DNA of 10,945 nucleotides from Flavobacteriales bacterium (GTDB taxonomy: Bacteria; Bacteroidota; Bacteroidia; Flavobacteriales_D; Crocinitomicaceae), in the NCBI GenBank assembly GCA_009926905.1, contig RFNX01000350.1:1-10945 (forward strand). Reading direction: 5' to 3'. Both the position numbers and the translations under genes were made by a program. A model generated the notes under the pieces. The model worked only from the letters and a program-made list of their open reading frames with translations. It was not told the DNA's origin and did not search any database. This document shows positions 1-7,085 of this stretch, piece after piece; position 1 is the stretch's first letter, and every line of letters begins with the position of its first letter.

Positions 1-1
1 A

Positions 2-1419
2 CCTTTTATTTTGACGACTTCTAAAAAATGGCAAGAAGCTGTAGATAAAAAACTACTTGGAACAAACGATTTTGGAAAGCCATACACCTATGATTTTTAT
101 TTTGGAAATACAGGACTTTTAGACATTTATCAACCTCAAACTCGTGAATGGTTTTGGAACATTTACTTGGACATGGTTAAAATGGGGGTGAAAGGTTTCT
201 GGGGAGATTTAGGAGAACCTGAAGTGCATCCTTCACGAATGTATCACGGCGACAAAATGGCTGATGAGGTACATAATATTTATGGTCATGATTGGGCGCG
301 TTTGATTAGTGAAGGATATAAAAAATACGTTTCTGAAGAACGTCCATTTATTTTGATGCGCTCCGGTTATTCAGGGACTCAGAAATATGGAATCATTCCT
401 TGGTCAGGTGATGTAAATAGAACTTGGGGCGGTTTGAAACCACAAATGGAAATCTCGATGCAAATGGGATTACAAGGAATTGGTTACATGCACTCCGATT
501 TAGGTGGTTTTGCAGGTGCGAATGACGATCCAGAATTATACACGCGCTGGTTACAGTACGGCGTTTTTCAACCGATTTTCCGACCACATGCACAAGAAGA
601 AGTTCCAAGTGAACCGATTTTTAAAGACGAAAAAACGAAACTTTTAGCAAAAAAAGCAATTGAGTTACGCTACCAAATGCTACCTTATAATTACACACTT
701 GCTTTTGAAAATCATTTAAATGGAACACCTTTGATGCGACCAGTTTTTATGGAAGATTCGAGTGCACATCGTTTTGAAAGTACTGCTAATACTTATATGT
801 GGGGAGATGCGTTTTTGGTATATCCAATTACCGACAAACAAATAAAGATTCAGCTGATGTAAAAGCGGTTTCTCTTCCTTCAAGTTCAGTATGGTTTGAT
901 TTTTATTCTGGTAAAAAAGTGCAAAGTGATGCTGATAGTAAAGGTGAAAAGCAAACTATTTCATTACAAAAAATTGATTTGTCACACATTCCAGTTTTTG
1001 TAAAAGCGGGATCTTTTGTTCCAATGTCAAAAACTATTCAATCAACTGAAGCCTATCAATCAAAAAACGTAAATGTTCACTATTATTTTGATGCTTCTGT
1101 AAAAAACAGTCAAGGTCAGTGGTACGAAGACGATGGAACGACAACAAACGCTTTTGAAAAAGGATATTATTCTTTGCTAAAAATGTCAAGTTCAATTAAG
1201 AAAAGCACTTCAACGATTACTTTTCAAAAAGAGCCAATGAAGGAGCAAAACAAGACTTTTTCAAGTTTTGAATTTACAGTTCATTTTTCTGAGAATGCTC
1301 CAAAAAAAGTATCTGTGGATGGAAAAAACGTAGATATTAAAGTTAACAACGAAAAAAAATATTTTACCATTCCTTTGTCAGTATTGGGAAATACAACAAA
1401 TGTTAAAATTCAATGGTAA
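2..1419 (+). pseudogene. GH31 alpha-glucosidase family protein, 3' part, split by a one-base frameshift
   Basis: Frame 2 is open from the first complete codon, so the gene begins upstream of the window. The visible part holds the GH31 catalytic barrel. The expected nucleophile Asp lies in GFWGDLGEPE (codon 206-208) and the expected acid/base Asp in PWSGDVNRTW (codon 410-412). HSDLGGF and RPHAQ (581-595) are also typical of the family. The barrel frame runs through WGDAFLVYPITDKQ and stops at 860-862. The expected continuation, SADVKAVSLPSSSVWFDF and the C-terminal beta-sandwich region, is in frame 1 and ends at 1419. One extra A near 841 would join them as DKQ-NKDSADV. GH31 enzymes release glucose or other residues from alpha-glucosides, and in this setting the enzyme would act in the periplasm on malto-oligosaccharides. 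The break may be a real mutation or a base-calling error in an A-rich stretch. The family call is firm; loss of function is not proven. Confidence 0.85.
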
Positions 1420-1428
1420 AAAATTCAA

Positions 1429-1443
1429 TGTGTCATTTTGACA
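1429..1443 (+). promoter_or_regulatory. Candidate operator, palindrome over the susC -33 box
   Basis: The core TGTCA-TTT-TGACA (1431-1443) is a perfect 5-bp inverted repeat around 3 bases. With two flanking bases it reads TGTGTCATTTTGACA. The same 15-mer, with one mismatch, occurs on the minus strand in the regulator/kinase intergenic region (7059 down to 7045). It covers the TTTG of the -33 element (1437-1440), a position where a bound protein would compete with RNA polymerase. The NUDIX-type regulator encoded at 6259-7005 is the obvious candidate to bind it, but that is inference. Confidence 0.5.
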
Positions 1444-1467
1444 ATAAGAAAAATAAAGATATATTTG
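1437..1467 (+). promoter_or_regulatory. Bacteroidota-type promoter for susCD
   Basis: TTTG at 1437-1440 and TATATTTG at 1460-1467 are separated by 19 nt. This fits the Bacteroidota sigma consensus of a TTG-like -33 box and TAnnTTTG at -7. Transcription would start around 1472-1476, leaving a leader of about 30 nt before the susC ATG. It implies that susCD can be transcribed independently of the upstream GH31 gene. The same octamer TATATTTG recurs before the kinase gene. Confidence 0.65.
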
Positions 1468-1506
1468 ACAGTTAAACCTAAATTTTAGAAACTAAAAACA
1501 ATTCAC

Positions 1507-4500
1507 ATGAAGTTTTTTCGATTTCAAAAGTCATTATTAATTCTGCTCTTTTCAGCCCTAAACTTCATTGCTTTTTCTCAAGCGGCAGTGGTTAAAGGAA
1601 AAGTGAAAGACAGCGAAGGAAATCCAATTTTTAATGCAACTGTTATGTTAGAAGGTCAATCCAAAGGAGCGACAACTGACGACAACGGTTTTTATGAAAT
1701 TAAGAACATCAATCCTGGAACTTATAATTTGATTTTCAGATTCACAGGTTTGGTTTCAATCAAAGAATCCGTCACTTTAACGGCCAATCAGATTTTAGTG
1801 AAAGATGCAACACTCGAGAAACTTACAAAAGACATCGATGAAGTTGTTGTCATTGGTTATGGTACCACAAGAACAAAAGACTTAACCGGTTCGGCTACAA
1901 TTATCAACGAGAAAAATTTTGCGCAAGGTTCATTGTCAACTCCTGAACAATTACTTATGGGTAAGGTTTCTGGTTTGAAGATCACTTCGAACGATGGTTC
2001 ACCAGGGTCAGGAAGTACTTTGAGATTAAGAGGTGGAACATCCCTAAATGCAAGTAATGATCCATTAATTGTTGTGGATGGTGTTCCTTTAGACAATGGA
2101 GGAATTGCAGGTGTTGCAAATCCATTATCATTAATTAACCCAAATGACATTGCTTCATTCGTTATTTTGAAAGATGCCTCAGCAACTGCAATCTACGGTT
2201 CAAGAGCTGCAAATGGAGTTATTTTAATCACAACCAAAAAAGGTGATGGTTTGAATATGGATAAATTGAAAGTTGTTTTTGATACCAAAAATTCAATTTC
2301 AACTATTGCTAAATATGCACAAGTTCTTGATGGGGATGAATTTAGAAGGGTTGTTAGTGAAAATGGTACAGCAGCGCAACAAGCTTTACTTGGTACAGCA
2401 AATACAGACTGGCAAAAAGAAGTTTTTAGAAATGCTTACGTAACTGATAACAACATTTCTTTAACTGGAGGTCTAAAAAAATTACCCTACCGTTTATCTG
2501 CTGGAAATCGTCTTGAAAATGGTTTGTTAAAACGTGATCAGTTTATGAGAACCTCAGTTTCTTTGAATATCAATCCATCTTTCTTCAAGAAACATCTTCA
2601 ATTAGAAATCAATCAAAAATACGTTCAAACCAAATCATTCTTTGCAAATAGAGGCGCACTTGGGGCAGCATATTTTGACCCAACTAAACCAGTTTATTCT
2701 GATACAACTGCTTTAGGAGGTTATTACGAATGGATTGATAACAGCAACAAACCAAATACACTTTCCGCTAGAAACCCTGTTGGTTTGATAAATCAACGCG
2801 ACGACAGAAGTAACGTTTCTCGTTACATAGGAAATTTAAAAGTAACCTATAAATTGCCATTCTTTCCAATGGTTAAAGCAGTTGTTAACGTTGGAACAGA
2901 CTTGTCTGAAGGTACGGGTGAAGTTACAACTTTAGCTTCATCTGCTTCGGGTTATTTTACACAAGGTAGTTACAACACATACCGTTCTACAAAGGGAAAT
3001 AAATTAATTGAGGCTTATGCTAATTTCAATAATGGTGAAAAAAATAGCAAACATGTACTTGATGTTATTGCAGGTTATTCTTACCAAGATTGGAAATTTT
3101 CAAGCCCAAATTTACCAGTTTATAATCAAGCCCAAGACTCAATTATTAGTCCCGCAGCAGCAAATCCTTCCTATTCTAAAAATGCATTATTGTCTTTTTA
3201 CGGAAGAGCAATTTATTCATTTGATAATCGTTATGTACTAAACGCATCATTAAGAAGAGACGGTTCTTCTCGTTTTAGTCCAGAAGCACGTTGGGGATTG
3301 TTCCCTGCCGTTTCAGCTGCTTGGATTGTGACTGGTGAAAAATTCATGAAAAATGCTACTTGGATGAGTATTTTGAAAGTTAGAGCTGGTTTTGGTATCA
3401 CAGGTCAGCAAGATGGAATTGGAGATTATGCTTACATTTCAAATTATTTCCAAGGAGCGACAAATGCTCAATATGCTTTTGGTGGACAATATTATACACA
3501 ATTACGTCCAGGTGGATTCGATGCAAACTTGAAATGGGAAACAACAAAAAGTTATAATATTGGACTTGATTTTGGTTTCTTAAAAGACAGATTTTCTGGA
3601 AGTGTTGATATTTATCGCAAAGAAACGTCTGATTTATTAGCTACAGTTAACGTTCCCGCTGGTACTAACTTTACAAATGAAATATTGACAAATGTTGGTA
3701 GCATGTTAAACCAAGGAATTGAAATGAGTATAAACGCAGGCCTTTTTGCAACAAAAAATATGCGTTTGGATTTAATAGCAAACGCTTCACACAATGTCAA
3801 TCAAGTAGTGAAATTATCTCAAGTTCAAGATCCAGAAGCAGTAGGAATTTTAGTAGGTGGAATTTCTGGAGGAATTGGAAATACAGTTCAAGTACAACGA
3901 GTTAACAATCCAACATATTCATTCTTAGTATATGAGCAAAAATACGATGCGAATGGAAAAATGATTGAATCTGGTTCGTTTAAAGACCCTAATAATCCTG
4001 ATTTCAATGGTGATGGACTTATCAATGCATTAGACAAATGGAGCGATATGGAAGCCTTCGTTGATAGAAATGCTGATGGTGTGATTAATATTAAGGATCG
4101 CTATATTTATGGTCAAGTTGCTCCAAAATGGTTTACAGGATTGGCATTGAATTTTACGTATAAAAAATGGTTTGCAGGGTTTTCTTTCAGAACTGAATTA
4201 GGCGGTCACATCTATAACAACATTCACTCAAACAGTGCAACTTTTCAGTCTATAAATGGAACACAAGGTTTCTTAAGCAATATAAGTTCATTGTATTTTG
4301 AAGATGAAGTTCAAAAAATCACAACCAATCAATTGTTAAGTGATCATTACATGGAAAAAGCAAATTTCTTACGAATGGATTACTTCAACCTTGGATATAA
4401 TTTTGGTAAATTGAAATTTACTTCAAATAAAGTCGGTTTGAATGCAACATTTGTTGTACAAAATGTGTTTGTATTAACGAATTATTCAGGTCAAGACCCA

Positions 4501-4578
4501 GAAGTGGGAGGAGGAATTGATAATAACATCTATCCAAGACCAAGAGTTTTCTCTTTAAATTTATCATTTGATTTCTAA
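1507..4578 (+). CDS. susC: SusC/RagA-type TonB-dependent outer-membrane transporter
   Basis: This 1023-residue protein has the length and order of domains of a SusC porin. A signal peptide (about 1-26, ending near AFSQA) is followed by a carboxypeptidase-regulatory-like beta domain (about 28-105). Next come a TonB-box-like DEVVVIGYG (111-119), the plug with the family hallmark LKDASATAIYGSRAANGV (221-238), and a long beta barrel ending RPRVFSLNLSFDF with the usual terminal aromatic residue. SusC proteins import glycan oligosaccharides across the outer membrane using TonB energy, with a SusD lipoprotein as lid. The susD gene follows after 10 nt. Residues 832-843 and 853-864 are two Asp-rich, EF-hand-like loops (DFNGDGLINALD and DRNADGVINIKD) ahead of a late barrel strand. 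The ATG at 1507 directly precedes the signal peptide. The substrate is inferred as alpha-glucan from the neighbouring GH31, GH13 and phosphoglucomutase genes. Confidence 0.95.
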   Translation: MKFFRFQKSLLILLFSALNFIAFSQAAVVKGKVKDSEGNPIFNATVMLEGQSKGATTDDNGFYEIKNINPGTYNLIFRFTGLVSIKESVTLTANQILVKDATLEKLTKDIDEVVVIGYGTTRTKDLTGSATIINEKNFAQGSLSTPEQLLMGKVSGLKITSNDGSPGSGSTLRLRGGTSLNASNDPLIVVDGVPLDNGGIAGVANPLSLINPNDIASFVILKDASATAIYGSRAANGVILITTKKGDGLNMDKLKVVFDTKNSISTIAKYAQVLDGDEFRRVVSENGTAAQQALLGTANTDWQKEVFRNAYVTDNNISLTGGLKKLPYRLSAGNRLENGLLKRDQFMRTSVSLNINPSFFKKHLQLEINQKYVQTKSFFANRGALGAAYFDPTKPVYSDTTALGGYYEWIDNSNKPNTLSARNPVGLINQRDDRSNVSRYIGNLKVTYKLPFFPMVKAVVNVGTDLSEGTGEVTTLASSASGYFTQGSYNTYRSTKGNKLIEAYANFNNGEKNSKHVLDVIAGYSYQDWKFSSPNLPVYNQAQDSIISPAAANPSYSKNALLSFYGRAIYSFDNRYVLNASLRRDGSSRFSPEARWGLFPAVSAAWIVTGEKFMKNATWMSILKVRAGFGITGQQDGIGDYAYISNYFQGATNAQYAFGGQYYTQLRPGGFDANLKWETTKSYNIGLDFGFLKDRFSGSVDIYRKETSDLLATVNVPAGTNFTNEILTNVGSMLNQGIEMSINAGLFATKNMRLDLIANASHNVNQVVKLSQVQDPEAVGILVGGISGGIGNTVQVQRVNNPTYSFLVYEQKYDANGKMIESGSFKDPNNPDFNGDGLINALDKWSDMEAFVDRNADGVINIKDRYIYGQVAPKWFTGLALNFTYKKWFAGFSFRTELGGHIYNNIHSNSATFQSINGTQGFLSNISSLYFEDEVQKITTNQLLSDHYMEKANFLRMDYFNLGYNFGKLKFTSNKVGLNATFVVQNVFVLTNYSGQDPEVGGGIDNNIYPRPRVFSLNLSFDF

Positions 4579-4588
4579 TAAAATAGTT

Positions 4589-6166
4589 ATGAAAAAAGTT
4601 AGAATTAGTATTTTAGGATTTGGAATCGCAGTTATGGCTTTAATGCCTTCATGTTCCAAACAATTGAATCAAACTCCAAAATATGGTTTGAATGCTGAAA
4701 CTGTTTACAGCAATCCAGACCAATACATTCACGTTTTAGCAAAATTGTACTCTGGATTATCTATGACAGGGCTTCAAGGTCCAGCTGGCGCAGGTGATAT
4801 AGCAGGAATCGATGAAGGTTTCTCTGCTTATATCCGAGTTCTATGGAATTTACAGGAACTTCCAACTGATGAAGCAAAATGTGGTTGGTCCGACCCAGGA
4901 ATTCCTGCAGCTAACAAAATGCAATGGAATGCTGACGATGGTTGGGTAAAAGGAATGTATTACAGAATTTATTACCAAATCACTTTGTGTAATGAGTTTA
5001 TTTGGCAAGCAAGAGATTCTAAATTGGATGAAAGAGGATTCAGTGATGCTGACAAAGCTAGAATCAGAACTTACAGAGAAGAGGCTCGTTTTCTACGTGC
5101 ATTGAGTTATTATCACGCAATGGATTTATTTGGAAACGTTCCTTTCGTAACTGAAGAAGATAGAGTTGGAGCATTCCAACCAGAAAGAATAAATCGTTCA
5201 GATTTGTTCAATTACATAGAATCAGAATTATTAGCAATAGAAGATTTATTGTTGACTCCAGGTGCTGCACCTTATGGAAGAGCAAGTAAAGCAGCTGCTC
5301 AGACGTTGTTGTCGAAATTGTATCTTAATGCTGAGGTTTATACTGGTAGTGCTCGTAATTCAGATTGCATTACTTTTTGTAACAAGGTAATTAATTCAGG
5401 AGCATATCAATTAGATGATGTATATCAAGATATGTTCTTGGCTGATAATAATACATCACCAGAAATTATTTTCCCAGTTGTTTATGATGGGATTTATGCT
5501 CAAACTTGGGGTGGAACTACTTACTTGGTTTGCGGTGCATTAGGCGGAAGCATGGTGGCTTCAAACTATGGAGTTAACGGAAAGTGGGGTGGCTTAAGAA
5601 CAACTCCTCAATTTGTAGATAAATTTCCTGACACTACTCAAGATTCTCGTTACATGTTCTATACGCAAGGTCAATCCAAAGAAATAACTTCCTTGAGCAC
5701 TTTTACAAGCGGTTATGCTTTCCCGAAATTTAAAAATAAAACTAAAGCAGGGGTTAACGGTTCAAATAATGGAAATTCTGCACACGTAGATATTGACTTT
5801 CCAATGTTTAGATTAGCTGATGTTTATCTTATGTTAGCTGAAGCTTCTTTTAGAGCAGGAGATCAAGGAACTGCTTTACAGTATATGAACAATATTAGAG
5901 AAAGAGCTTATGGCAATAGTAACCATAATTTCACAAGTTTAGTTTTAAATGATTTCTTAGATGAAAGAGCAAGAGAATTAAGTTGGGAAGGTACACGAAG
6001 AACTGATTTGATTCGTTTTGGTTTGTTCACTAGCCCAAATTATGTATGGACATTTAAAGGTGGAGATATTGTTGGAACAGGTGTTTCAGATCATTTGAAT
6101 CTTTACCCAATACCAAATGCGGACATCGTATTGAATCCGAATTTGACTCAAAATCCTGGATATTAA
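4589..6166 (+). CDS. susD: SusD/RagB-type surface glycan-binding lipoprotein
   Basis: The ATG at 4589 is chosen because it gives a lipoprotein signal, MKKVRISILGFGIAVMALM then PSC, with the lipidated Cys at residue 22. The open frame extends a few codons further upstream into the susC end, but without a good start. The 525-residue product has the RagB/SusD layout. A helical (TPR-like) region contains EARFLRALSYYHAMDLFGNVP (from residue 165). Near the C terminus are RLADVYLMLAEA and DERARELSWEGTRRTDLIRFG (from residue 458). SusD proteins sit on the cell surface, bind the target glycan and close over the SusC pore. The gene is cotranscribed with susC and followed 34 nt later by a strong terminator. 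The usual SusE/SusF-like binding lipoprotein gene does not follow. The binding specificity cannot be read directly. Confidence 0.95.
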   Translation: MKKVRISILGFGIAVMALMPSCSKQLNQTPKYGLNAETVYSNPDQYIHVLAKLYSGLSMTGLQGPAGAGDIAGIDEGFSAYIRVLWNLQELPTDEAKCGWSDPGIPAANKMQWNADDGWVKGMYYRIYYQITLCNEFIWQARDSKLDERGFSDADKARIRTYREEARFLRALSYYHAMDLFGNVPFVTEEDRVGAFQPERINRSDLFNYIESELLAIEDLLLTPGAAPYGRASKAAAQTLLSKLYLNAEVYTGSARNSDCITFCNKVINSGAYQLDDVYQDMFLADNNTSPEIIFPVVYDGIYAQTWGGTTYLVCGALGGSMVASNYGVNGKWGGLRTTPQFVDKFPDTTQDSRYMFYTQGQSKEITSLSTFTSGYAFPKFKNKTKAGVNGSNNGNSAHVDIDFPMFRLADVYLMLAEASFRAGDQGTALQYMNNIRERAYGNSNHNFTSLVLNDFLDERARELSWEGTRRTDLIRFGLFTSPNYVWTFKGGDIVGTGVSDHLNLYPIPNADIVLNPNLTQNPGY

Positions 6167-6200
6167 GAATTTGATTGTTGATTGATGAATGATGAAAAGG

Positions 6201-6228
6201 GGAGTTTCGAAAGAAGCTCCTTTTTTTT
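6201..6228 (+). terminator. Rho-independent terminator of the susCD unit
   Basis: GGAGTTTC (6201-6208) pairs with GAAGCTCC (6213-6220) in an 8-bp stem with one G-T pair, closed by a GAAA tetraloop. Eight T follow (6221-6228). It lies 34 nt after the susD stop, between two convergent genes. Read from the minus strand the same stem is followed only by a short CCTTTTC run, so it may also weakly terminate the regulator gene, whose stop is about 38 nt away. Confidence 0.9.
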
Positions 6229-6258
6229 GTTTTAAAGTCTAATACAAAATGAATCGAC

Positions 6259-7005
6259 TTAAAATCCAAAATTGTTATAGCCGTTCTGTATAATGTCTTG
6301 GTATTTCGCTTCGTTGAATTTATACAATTCAGAAGGTTTATGTGGAACACCCGCTTGTTTTTCATTCAGATTTGTCAATATGTCTAATTTCTGAATTTTT
6401 CGACGGAAATTTCTTTTATCTAACGGTTTATCCAATATACTTTCATACAATTTATGCAGCTGACTCAATGTAAATTTCTCTGGAAGTAAATTAAAACCAA
6501 TAGGTTGAATTTTAATTTTCTGCTTCAAATTAAATTTAGCTCCTTGTAGAATATCGAAATGGTCAAATGCCAAATCTGTAATATCATTCGCAGGAACCCA
6601 TTCAGCATTTTTAGCAAAAGAAGAAGCATGAGGCATGTAGTCTTCCATTTTAACCAAAGAAAAATAAGCCACTGTAATTACTCTTGCCTCCGGTTCCGCA
6701 CGAATGGATTGTAACCAAACTTTATCTGCTTCCTTGCAAATACGATTGGGGTCGCCAAAAGCTCCAATTTGCTCTAAATAAATATTAGTTAAACCAGTCA
6801 ATTCCTCCAAAACACGGTACGCAGCCTGATCTAAATTCTCATTATTGTAAATCAAGTTTCCTGGTAATGCCAATCTTGAAGAGCTTTCAACAGCAATTTC
6901 GCCACGGTCTATTACCAGAACATTTAGCTTTTCTAAATCAAAACCGAAGATTACACAATCGACAGAAACATTGGGATTTAATTCAGAAACAATTTTTTTT
7001 TCCAT
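6259..7005 (-). CDS. NUDIX-fold transcriptional regulator (NrtR-like architecture)
   Basis: The protein has 248 residues. An N-terminal NUDIX-like domain (about 10-145) is followed by a region (about 172-232) containing FTLSQLHKLYESILDKPLDK and RNFRRKIQKL, which fits a winged helix-turn-helix. This is the architecture of NrtR-type regulators, whose NUDIX part senses a ligand. The NUDIX box is degenerate. From G49 there are six rather than five residues to E56, and the REUxEE segment reads RVLEEL (64-69), losing two of the metal-binding Glu positions. That argues against hydrolase activity and for a regulatory role. The gene is divergent from the kinase-amylase-importer set, with an 80-nt shared gap holding a candidate operator, and convergent with susD. 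The ligand is unknown; a sugar or sugar phosphate from the pathway is plausible. No clear promoter of its own is visible. Confidence 0.8.
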   Translation of the reverse strand: MEKKIVSELNPNVSVDCVIFGFDLEKLNVLVIDRGEIAVESSSRLALPGNLIYNNENLDQAAYRVLEELTGLTNIYLEQIGAFGDPNRICKEADKVWLQSIRAEPEARVITVAYFSLVKMEDYMPHASSFAKNAEWVPANDITDLAFDHFDILQGAKFNLKQKIKIQPIGFNLLPEKFTLSQLHKLYESILDKPLDKRNFRRKIQKLDILTNLNEKQAGVPHKPSELYKFNEAKYQDIIQNGYNNFGF

Positions 7006-7032
7006 AATTTAGACTTCTTTTGTGATAATCCT

Positions 7033-7040
7033 TATATTTG
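7033..7040 (+). promoter_or_regulatory. Probable -7 element for the kinase operon
   Basis: TATATTTG matches the Bacteroidota -7 consensus TAnnTTTG and is identical to the octamer before susC. The next bases (GAAAG against GACAG) are also similar. Transcription would start near 7045-7048, inside the candidate operator. No convincing TTG-type -33 box sits 17-23 nt upstream, since the nearby TTTG at 7019-7022 is too close, so the promoter is only half supported. Confidence 0.45.
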
Positions 7041-7044
7041 AAAG

Positions 7045-7059
7045 TGTAAAAATGACACA
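7045..7059 (-). promoter_or_regulatory. Candidate operator in the regulator/kinase divergent region
   Basis: Read on the minus strand this is TGTGTCATTTTTACA, 14 of 15 identical to the element over the susC -33 box. Its core is an imperfect inverted repeat (TGTCA-TTT-TTACA). It lies just downstream of the kinase -7 element, over the predicted start site, and 40 nt upstream of the regulator ATG. It could therefore serve both autoregulation and control of the kinase operon. Binding by the adjacent NUDIX regulator is inferred from position. Confidence 0.5.
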
Positions 7060-7085
7060 CAGACTATTAAACCTTTATTAAATTT

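Noticed and set aside
836..845. A AAC AAA heptamer at the GH31 frame break, which might suggest programmed -1 frameshifting.
   Set aside because: The heptamer is not in the phase required: the zero frame reads AAA CAA ATA, so the two slippery codons are not read as AAC AAA. No clear downstream pseudoknot or stem was seen, and GH31 enzymes are not known to need frameshifting.
799..1419. The downstream GH31 half as an independent gene starting at a GTG at 799.
   Set aside because: Its first 14 or so residues are an out-of-frame reading of the conserved WGDAFLVYPITDK stretch. The rest has no signal peptide or catalytic residues and aligns in sense with the C-terminal region of GH31.
1405..1430. 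An 11-bp direct repeat, AAAATTCAATG, at 1405-1415 and 1420-1430, spanning the end of the GH31 gene.
   Set aside because: It is short and AT-rich, with no paired insertion and no other sign of a mobile element target duplication; probably a small local duplication or chance.
6054..6365. A 103-codon minus-strand open frame overlapping the ends of susD and the regulator gene.
   Set aside because: It overlaps the well-supported regulator in another frame and crosses the hairpin terminator. Its translation has no recognisable domain.
7019..7040. TTTG at 7019-7022 as the -33 partner of TATATTTG at 7033-7040.
   Set aside because: The spacer is only 10 nt, far from the roughly 19 nt of Bacteroidota promoters.
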